From contig JAHEAQ010000013.1 in NCBI GenBank assembly GCA_024642705.1, positions 1-39,846 of the forward strand: DNA of 39,846 nucleotides. The letters run 5' to 3'. Of this stretch, positions 34,641 to 39,846 are shown in pieces. The notes beneath the pieces are model-generated. The model was not told where the DNA came from. It did no database searches and saw only the letters and a list, made by a program, of their open reading frames with translations. The translations under genes were made by a program, and so were the position numbers. The DNA comes from Bacteroidota bacterium. GTDB lineage: Bacteria > Bacteroidota > Bacteroidia > Chitinophagales > Saprospiraceae. Position 1 is the first letter of the stretch, and the number at the start of each line of letters is the position of its first letter.

Positions 34641-35900
34641 ATGGGTATTCACTGGAAAGTATTAATTGGAATAATATTGGGCCTTATTATTGGTTTTATA
34701 GCTGGGTTGTCAGACTTGGGTGTTTCAATTATTGTTGATTATATTAAACCAATAGGAACCATATTCATAAAATCACTCAAGCTTATTGCTGTTCCATTAG
34801 TTTTTGTTTCATTGACTAAGGGTATTTTAGAATTGAAAGACTTGAAGAAATTATCTTTTCTTGGCACAAAAACAATTATTTGGTACCTGACTACAACAGT
34901 AATTGCTGTTGTTTTGGGATTGTTTTTGGTTAACATATTCCAGCCAGGCGCAGGCCTTGAATTTGAAGCTTTGAAAAATTTATCTTCGAGTACTTCGACA
35001 ATTGATCCCACAAAAATAGTTCAAAAAGGACCTTTAGATTTCTTTGTGAATTTAGTTCCTGATAATTTATTCTCTGCATTAAGTGACAATGGACGTCTTT
35101 TGCAAGTGATTTTCTTTTCAGTGCTTTTCAGCATAGCTTTGCTGATGATTCCTGAAAATGACCAAAAACCAGTTACGCGCTTTATTGATTCATTGAATAA
35201 AGTGATGCTAAAAATAGTGGATATAATTATTGCTGCTTCCCCATATGCTGTTTTTGCATTGATGGCAACTTTGCTTGCAGAAATTAATGACCCAGCAATT
35301 TTTAAAGCATTGTTAGGTTATTCTGTTGTCCTGCTTTTTGGACTTATTTTAATGATTATGTTGTATCCCATATTTGCAAAAATTATTACTGGAATGCCAA
35401 TTAAGAAATTTATCAAAGGTATCCTTCCTGCACAATTGGTTGCATTAACAACTAGTTCAAGCATGGCAACTCTTCCAGTTACTATGGAATGTGTGGTAGA
35501 TAATCTAGGTATTGAAGATGAAGTTGCTAGCTTTGTGTGCCCAATTGGAGCTACAGTTAATATGGATGGCACGAGTATGATGCAAGGTATTGCAACTGTA
35601 TTTGTGTGTCAAATTATTGGCTTTGATTTAAGTTTAATGAGTCAGTTGACTATAGTATTAACAGCTACTTTAGCATCAATTGGTTCGGCAGCTGCCCCAA
35701 GCGCAGGAATAATTATGTTAGTAATGGTTTTAGAATCCATAGGTTTTCCTGCAGATAAACTACCATTCGCTTTAACGATAATTCTTGCTGTTGACCGTCC
35801 TTTGGATATGGTAAGAACAGTAGTGAATATTTCAGGAGATAGTTTTGTTTGCGTGGTAGTTGGATCTAAAAAGCAAAATAAATTAATTACAAAAAGTTAG
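34641..35900 (+). CDS. Dicarboxylate/amino acid:cation symporter (DAACS/GltP family)
   Basis: 419 residues, eight or so membrane segments plus two re-entrant loops. The two hairpin signatures are clear: serine-rich SSSMATLPVT (about 273-282) and NMDGTSMM (about 310-317). They bind substrate and Na+ in the glutamate-transporter fold. VDRPLDMVRTVVNISGDSFV near the end is the expected TM8 substrate region. It imports acidic or neutral amino acids or C4-dicarboxylates with Na+ or H+. Its neighbour is a secreted dipeptidase on the opposite strand, so uptake of released amino acids is a possible but unproven link. Its 3' end lies 7 bp from the convergent glycosyltransferase gene. Confidence 0.94.
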   Translation: MGIHWKVLIGIILGLIIGFIAGLSDLGVSIIVDYIKPIGTIFIKSLKLIAVPLVFVSLTKGILELKDLKKLSFLGTKTIIWYLTTTVIAVVLGLFLVNIFQPGAGLEFEALKNLSSSTSTIDPTKIVQKGPLDFFVNLVPDNLFSALSDNGRLLQVIFFSVLFSIALLMIPENDQKPVTRFIDSLNKVMLKIVDIIIAASPYAVFALMATLLAEINDPAIFKALLGYSVVLLFGLILMIMLYPIFAKIITGMPIKKFIKGILPAQLVALTTSSSMATLPVTMECVVDNLGIEDEVASFVCPIGATVNMDGTSMMQGIATVFVCQIIGFDLSLMSQLTIVLTATLASIGSAAAPSAGIIMLVMVLESIGFPADKLPFALTIILAVDRPLDMVRTVVNISGDSFVCVVVGSKKQNKLITKS

Positions 35901-35907
35901 AATAAGA

Positions 35908-37452
35908 TCATTCATTTTCTAATTTTCCAATTCTAACCATGACAGATTCCCAGAATTTGTTGAAACTATATTTTGGTTTTTGACAAAGATAAACAGTTGT
36001 TCCATATTCTCGAGCGTCAACGTCTGTTATTTGCCCTTGAATTTCTATAGATTCAAATAACTCTGATACGTCTTCTCCAAGCTCATCATTGATGTAAATT
36101 AAGGTTTCAATATCTGGGTCAAAACTTAATGGTGACCAATAAAAATAATTATCACTAAATGAAACTGCTTCTGGCAAATTGTATTTTTTTCCAATTATTG
36201 TAACGGCTCCAGCTTGACCATAATTTTCAGCATAAATTAAGGTTTTATTTTTGTCAGGTACTTTTTCATAAACCTGAGATACAATTAATGCTAATTCTTC
36301 CCAACCAAGCTGATCTGCATAATCTTGAGGAAGGGAATGTATAGTACCATCTTCAAAAGTCCTTCCAATAACTAAATTGTATTTTGTTTCAAGTGTTTTA
36401 AAAAATTGAACCATCCCTTCTTTTTTATAGACCGGAATTCCAAATGGTATGGTTGGGATTGAAACTGTAATTAACACAATCAATAAAACCCATTTGACAG
36501 CTTTTATCGTGATTATATTTTCAATAAAAACTGCACCATAAGCCAAAATAACAGGAATTAATCCTATCGTGTAATAACTTTTCCCTTTTAAAATTAAAAG
36601 AACAAGGATAACAATAACGCTCGAAAAGCCAATAAATCTGTATTTCTTATTTAAAAACAATGCAATTAAACCAGGAATAATTATAATACTGAATCCTAAA
36701 GGCATTATCAACTGGTCTTTTAGAAATGAAATTCTATTTACATATGTCAATTGATTAGAGTTCAATTCTTTAAGATGGTCGATTGCAGGAAAATCTTGGT
36801 TAATTTGCCATAAAAGATTAGGTAGAAAAATAAGCAATGCTATTGCTAACCCTACATAAAGCTTTTTCTTTTTAAAAATTGTCCTATCTGTAAAAATCAA
36901 CAATGACATAAGCGATGAAACAATCAATAAAGCAACCAAATATTTATTGAGCATTGCCAAGCCTGAAAAAAGTCCTAAAATGATTAAATAATTATCATTT
37001 TTTGAATTTACATATCTGATTAAAAAGTAAAATATAGCAGTCCAAAAAGTTAAGTCAAATGCAACAGGCATGTACATATGAAAAACACGCAATGAAAATG
37101 GCATTAGGAGAACTCCAGACAAAGTTAAAATGATGCTATATTTTTTACCTCCAAATTCTTTTACGATTGCTGCTACTAATAGAATGAAAACTCCACTCAT
37201 TAATGCTGGGATTAATTTCACTGCAAATAATGAATAACCGAATAAACCAATTATTAGAGTGGCAATCCAACCAGTGAATGGAGGAATAGAAGCATAACCA
37301 AAGTCAGGGTGTAAACCTAATGAAAAATAGAGTAATTCATCTCTGTGAAATTCTAAATTCCCATGAAATACCAAATGAATAATAAGACCCAACAATGCAA
37401 AAGATAAAATAATATAATCCTCTTCATCAAGTTTTAACTTTTTATTCGTCAT
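35908..37452 (-). CDS. Family 39 glycosyltransferase (ArnT/PMT-like membrane protein)
   Basis: 514 residues with about a dozen hydrophobic segments and a soluble C-terminal third. The loop after the first helix reads HRDELLYFSLG...GYASIPPFTGW, with Asp38-Glu39 in the place of the catalytic acidic pair of GT-C fold glycosyltransferases. PPFTGW and the later 'MPVAFDLTFWTAIFYFLIRY' match the GT39 (PMT_2) family. Such enzymes move a sugar from a polyprenyl-phosphate carrier onto lipid or protein at the outer face of the inner membrane. The acceptor is unknown. It is the last gene of a minus-strand group, 12 bp after the 85-aa membrane protein gene. Confidence 0.88.
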   Translation of the reverse strand: MTNKKLKLDEEDYIILSFALLGLIIHLVFHGNLEFHRDELLYFSLGLHPDFGYASIPPFTGWIATLIIGLFGYSLFAVKLIPALMSGVFILLVAAIVKEFGGKKYSIILTLSGVLLMPFSLRVFHMYMPVAFDLTFWTAIFYFLIRYVNSKNDNYLIILGLFSGLAMLNKYLVALLIVSSLMSLLIFTDRTIFKKKKLYVGLAIALLIFLPNLLWQINQDFPAIDHLKELNSNQLTYVNRISFLKDQLIMPLGFSIIIIPGLIALFLNKKYRFIGFSSVIVILVLLILKGKSYYTIGLIPVILAYGAVFIENIITIKAVKWVLLIVLITVSIPTIPFGIPVYKKEGMVQFFKTLETKYNLVIGRTFEDGTIHSLPQDYADQLGWEELALIVSQVYEKVPDKNKTLIYAENYGQAGAVTIIGKKYNLPEAVSFSDNYFYWSPLSFDPDIETLIYINDELGEDVSELFESIEIQGQITDVDAREYGTTVYLCQKPKYSFNKFWESVMVRIGKLENE

Positions 37453-37464
37453 CTTAATGAAAAT

Positions 37465-37722
37465 TTATAGAATACCTCTGTGCTTAATTTCTGAAATTAT
37501 TTTTTTATGAACATTTCTAATTGGTAATAGAATAATAAAAACTACAAATGGAAAAAACATAAAAGGATTTCTTGTACCCCAAGTATCCTTATACATTGAA
37601 ATAAACATATAAATGCCATATATAACTATTAATAAAAATAAAAAAGATAAAATGGCAGAAAATAATTTTCTTCTTTTTAATAATTCTTCATTGGTATAGT
37701 TTTCAATTTTATTATTGCTCAT
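37465..37722 (-). CDS. Small two-helix membrane protein, function unknown
   Basis: 85 residues: a polar N-terminus (SNNKIENYTNEELLKRRKL), two hydrophobic helices (about 20-42 and 52-68) and a basic tail (RNVHKKIISEIKHRGIL). I do not recognise the family. It lies between the NIPSNAP and glycosyltransferase genes on the same strand with spacers of 23 and 12 bp, so it is probably cotranscribed with them. Codon use and the clean ATG suggest a real gene. Confidence 0.7.
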   Translation of the reverse strand: MSNNKIENYTNEELLKRRKLFSAILSFLFLLIVIYGIYMFISMYKDTWGTRNPFMFFPFVVFIILLPIRNVHKKIISEIKHRGIL

Positions 37723-37745
37723 TTTTATTGCGAATATTTTAATTA

Positions 37746-38531
37746 TTAATAATCTGAATATTCAGTTGGGTACAAAAAGAAAATATCAATGTGCGAAACA
37801 TTTTTTTGATATTTTGGCAATGCCTTTAAGGCAATCCATTCAGGAGCGTCAGAAAATGCTTTCCAATTATTATCCCGACTTTCTTGGTTCGCATGCGTTG
37901 TCATATACATCAAGTTAGGCATATGAGAACCAGAAATTACTTCAGAATAGTACACCGCATTGAAACCAAGTTTGTCAAAAAGTTTGACTTCACCACCCGA
38001 GTTGAACATGTCTACTTTGTTTTTAAATAAGGACTCTGTCGATGATTCATAACTTCTCAATTCATAAATCCTTTCATTTCTTGGACCATTCAAAGCAGAA
38101 GGCTTCATAACAGGCATATCGGAAAAGGCTTTTGAAATGATTACTTCAACTCTTGCATATGGTGGATTATCATTGTTCCCATTCAAATATTCTTTTCCAT
38201 TTTCCAAATATGAATTGTCCATTAACAATTTGTCATCTAAATCTGCAATTCGATCTAGAGAATTAAAAGGAATAAGTACAAAAGTTTTCAATGAAGAATC
38301 TTTTTCTGTTGGTCTTAATTTGAAAACTCCTATATTTTTTAACCCTAGTTTTTTTAAGGCAGGTAAATAGGCATTTTGCAAATAATTATCTGTTGTTTTT
38401 ACTTGTTCATCTGAAGTGAAGCTATAAATTTTCAATTTATAAAATTCCTGTGCTTGAGCATTAAAAGTTAAAAATGAAAATATCATAATGAAAAATAAAG
38501 AAGCAATGCTGAAAGAATATTTTGAATTCAT
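37746..38531 (-). CDS. Secreted NIPSNAP family protein
   Basis: 261 residues. A signal peptide ends near residue 28 (SFLTFNAQAQEF). Two ferredoxin-like alpha/beta repeats follow. The second has the NIPSNAP hallmark IYELRSYES...LFKNKVDMFNSGGEVKLFDKLGFNAVYYSEVISGSHMPNL, ending SDAPEWIALKALPKYQKNVSHIDIFFLYPTEYS. The function of bacterial secreted NIPSNAP proteins is not established. It is the first gene of a likely three-gene minus-strand unit with the small membrane protein and the glycosyltransferase. It is divergent from the SLC13 transporter with 128 bp between. Confidence 0.9.
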   Translation of the reverse strand: MNSKYSFSIASLFFIMIFSFLTFNAQAQEFYKLKIYSFTSDEQVKTTDNYLQNAYLPALKKLGLKNIGVFKLRPTEKDSSLKTFVLIPFNSLDRIADLDDKLLMDNSYLENGKEYLNGNNDNPPYARVEVIISKAFSDMPVMKPSALNGPRNERIYELRSYESSTESLFKNKVDMFNSGGEVKLFDKLGFNAVYYSEVISGSHMPNLMYMTTHANQESRDNNWKAFSDAPEWIALKALPKYQKNVSHIDIFFLYPTEYSDY

Positions 38532-38659
38532 TTTGTTGTTTTTTTATTTAAAATAAAAATTTTAGATTGATTGGTTAAAAGTACCATTTTTATTGAAAAC
38601 AAGTTTTTCTATAGAACCATTTATTATATTGCAAATAATAAACCTATATCAGTGATCAC

Positions 38660-39846
38660 ATGGCATCAATAAGTAATTTTAAAATAGACGGCAAAAAAAT
38701 AGGACTTATACTAGGACCTTTACTTTATGTATTGACTTTGAAGTTTTTTCATCCTGTTGGGCTAGAGAAAGATGCTATTGCTGTTCTAGCATGTACGTTA
38801 TGGATTGCCATTTGGTGGATTACAGAGGCCATTCCTATTGCAGTAACCTCTATTCTTCCAATAGTTTTGTTTCCTTTAACAGGGGCTTTAGATTTAGACG
38901 AAACGACTGTTTCATACGGGCATAAATATGTTTTCCTTTATATTGGGGGATTTATTCTGGCAATAGCGATTGAACGATGGAATTTGCATAAAAGAATTGC
39001 GTTGACTACTATTAATTTTATCGGAACAAATGTGAAGAGCATTATTTTGGGTTTTATGGTAGCCACTGCATTCCTTTCTATGTGGATTTCGAATACGGCA
39101 ACAGCAGTGATGATGCTTCCAATTGGATTGGCGATTATTGCTCAATTAAAAGATAATCCAGACACAATAGAAGATGAAAATTTAATTTTTGGTAAAATAT
39201 TAATGCTTGCAATTGCCTACAGTGCCTCAATTGGCGGGATAGCTACTTTAATTGGAACGCCTCCGAATTTGGTGCTTGCTGGGATTTTAAAAAATCTTTA
39301 CGGTATTGAAATATCATTTTTGCAGTGGATGATGTTGGGATTGCCTATTTCAATTTTATTATTATTCATATGCTGGAAATATTTAACAGAATTTGCATAT
39401 AAAATAAAACAAGAATCTTTTCCGGGTGGCAAAAGTGAAATAAAAAGGCAATTAGCAGCATTAGGCAAAATTAGTTATGAAGAAAAAACTGTTTTGATTG
39501 TTTTTGCATTGACGGCTTTTGCTTGGATTACGCGCTCATTTCTCCTTTCCAAATTTATGCCTGAACTTGATGATACAATAATTGCAATTTTCGCTGGCGT
39601 AATACTCTTTTTACTTCCTGCTTCCAAAGAAAAGAAAAGAGCGATACTTAATTGGGAAGAAGCAGTTAAATTACCTTGGGGTATATTATTACTTTTTGGA
39701 GGTGGTCTAGCGCTGGCATCAGGTTTTCAAAGCAGTGGATTAGCAGAATGGATAGGAAGTCAAATGACTTTATTAAGCGGAGTTTCTCTGTTAATATTAC
39801 TGTTTATTTTGATTTCAGCAATTAATTTTCTAACAGAAATTACTTC
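38660..39846 (+). CDS. SLC13/DASS family anion:sodium symporter (C-terminus cut by window edge)
   Basis: 395 complete codons from ATG at 38660 to the right edge. The N-terminus is MASISNFKIDGKKIGLILGP, followed by many hydrophobic segments. SLC13 signatures are present: ACTLWIAIWWITEAIPIAVTS, the SNT motif in WISNTATAVMMLPIGLAI, and SIGGIATLIGTPPNLVLAGI. The second-half repeat starts at LPWGILLLFGGGLALASGFQSSGLAEWIG, and the second SNT-type motif would be just outside (the window ends in INFLTEITS). Relatives import C4-dicarboxylates, citrate or sulfate with Na+. Substrate cannot be fixed from sequence. It is divergent from the NIPSNAP gene. Confidence 0.93.
   Translation, partial: MASISNFKIDGKKIGLILGPLLYVLTLKFFHPVGLEKDAIAVLACTLWIAIWWITEAIPIAVTSILPIVLFPLTGALDLDETTVSYGHKYVFLYIGGFILAIAIERWNLHKRIALTTINFIGTNVKSIILGFMVATAFLSMWISNTATAVMMLPIGLAIIAQLKDNPDTIEDENLIFGKILMLAIAYSASIGGIATLIGTPPNLVLAGILKNLYGIEISFLQWMMLGLPISILLLFICWKYLTEFAYKIKQESFPGGKSEIKRQLAALGKISYEEKTVLIVFALTAFAWITRSFLLSKFMPELDDTIIAIFAGVILFLLPASKEKKRAILNWEEAVKLPWGILLLFGGGLALASGFQSSGLAEWIGSQMTLLSGVSLLILLFILISAINFLTEIT

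Overview
The window is AT-rich DNA from a Bacteroidota bacterium, most likely a Saprospiraceae-like lineage. Supporting signs are a dockerin-type tail of the form 'ISTLDL..IQR..LG..DVN.S..IT..DLLLMRKLIL' ending in 'IKIGDV', a TANFOR-type giant surface protein, one clear TAnnTTTG-type promoter box (with a second weaker one), and little sign of Shine-Dalgarno dependence, including several TTG starts. No rRNA, tRNA, insertion sequence or CRISPR array was seen.

Layout. 1-5784 (minus) is the N-terminal 1928 residues of a giant secreted protein that runs off the left edge. It has a signal peptide, a TANFOR/FnIII-like head, an HELGHG zincin domain, and a late His/Cys domain resembling the clan CD processing peptidases of polymorphic toxins. 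Upstream of it on the same strand is oligopeptidase B (6119-8221). Then come a MATE exporter (8491-9828), SMC (9972-13532), a hairpin pair between convergent genes, a secreted thioredoxin-fold/dockerin protein (13958-14998), lipB overlapping an acyl-CoA thioesterase (15068-16298), a GNAT acetyltransferase, and a secreted DUF1080 protein.

The centre of interest is 18318-32878, a tightly packed run of eleven same-strand genes. In order they are korA (fused gamma-alpha), korB, an 849-aa Fe-S protein, rnfB, a 1239-aa Fe-S protein, rnfC, rnfD, rnfG, rnfE, rnfA, and an unlisted 59-aa Cys-rich membrane protein. KorAB would oxidise a 2-oxoacid (probably 2-oxoglutarate) and reduce ferredoxin. Rnf would pass those electrons to NAD+ while pumping Na+ or H+. 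The two large proteins on either side of rnfB look like paralogous, degenerate descendants of pyruvate:ferredoxin oxidoreductase (PFOR). The larger keeps PFOR domains I, II, V and VI in order, lacks domain III, and has lost the TPP motif, the domain VI cluster cysteines and the YPITP/Glu motifs of domain I. The smaller keeps only a domain VI-like core plus a C-terminal single-cluster ferredoxin. I read them as a non-catalytic electron-transfer or scaffold pair joining KorAB to Rnf, which could be a previously undescribed 2-oxoacid:NAD+ supercomplex. The 59-aa protein resembles NqrM in layout and may mature the RnfA/RnfE iron centre.

The right end holds a secreted M20 dipeptidase, a dicarboxylate/amino acid:cation symporter, a minus-strand cluster (NIPSNAP protein, small membrane protein, family 39 glycosyltransferase), and an SLC13/DASS transporter that runs off the right edge.
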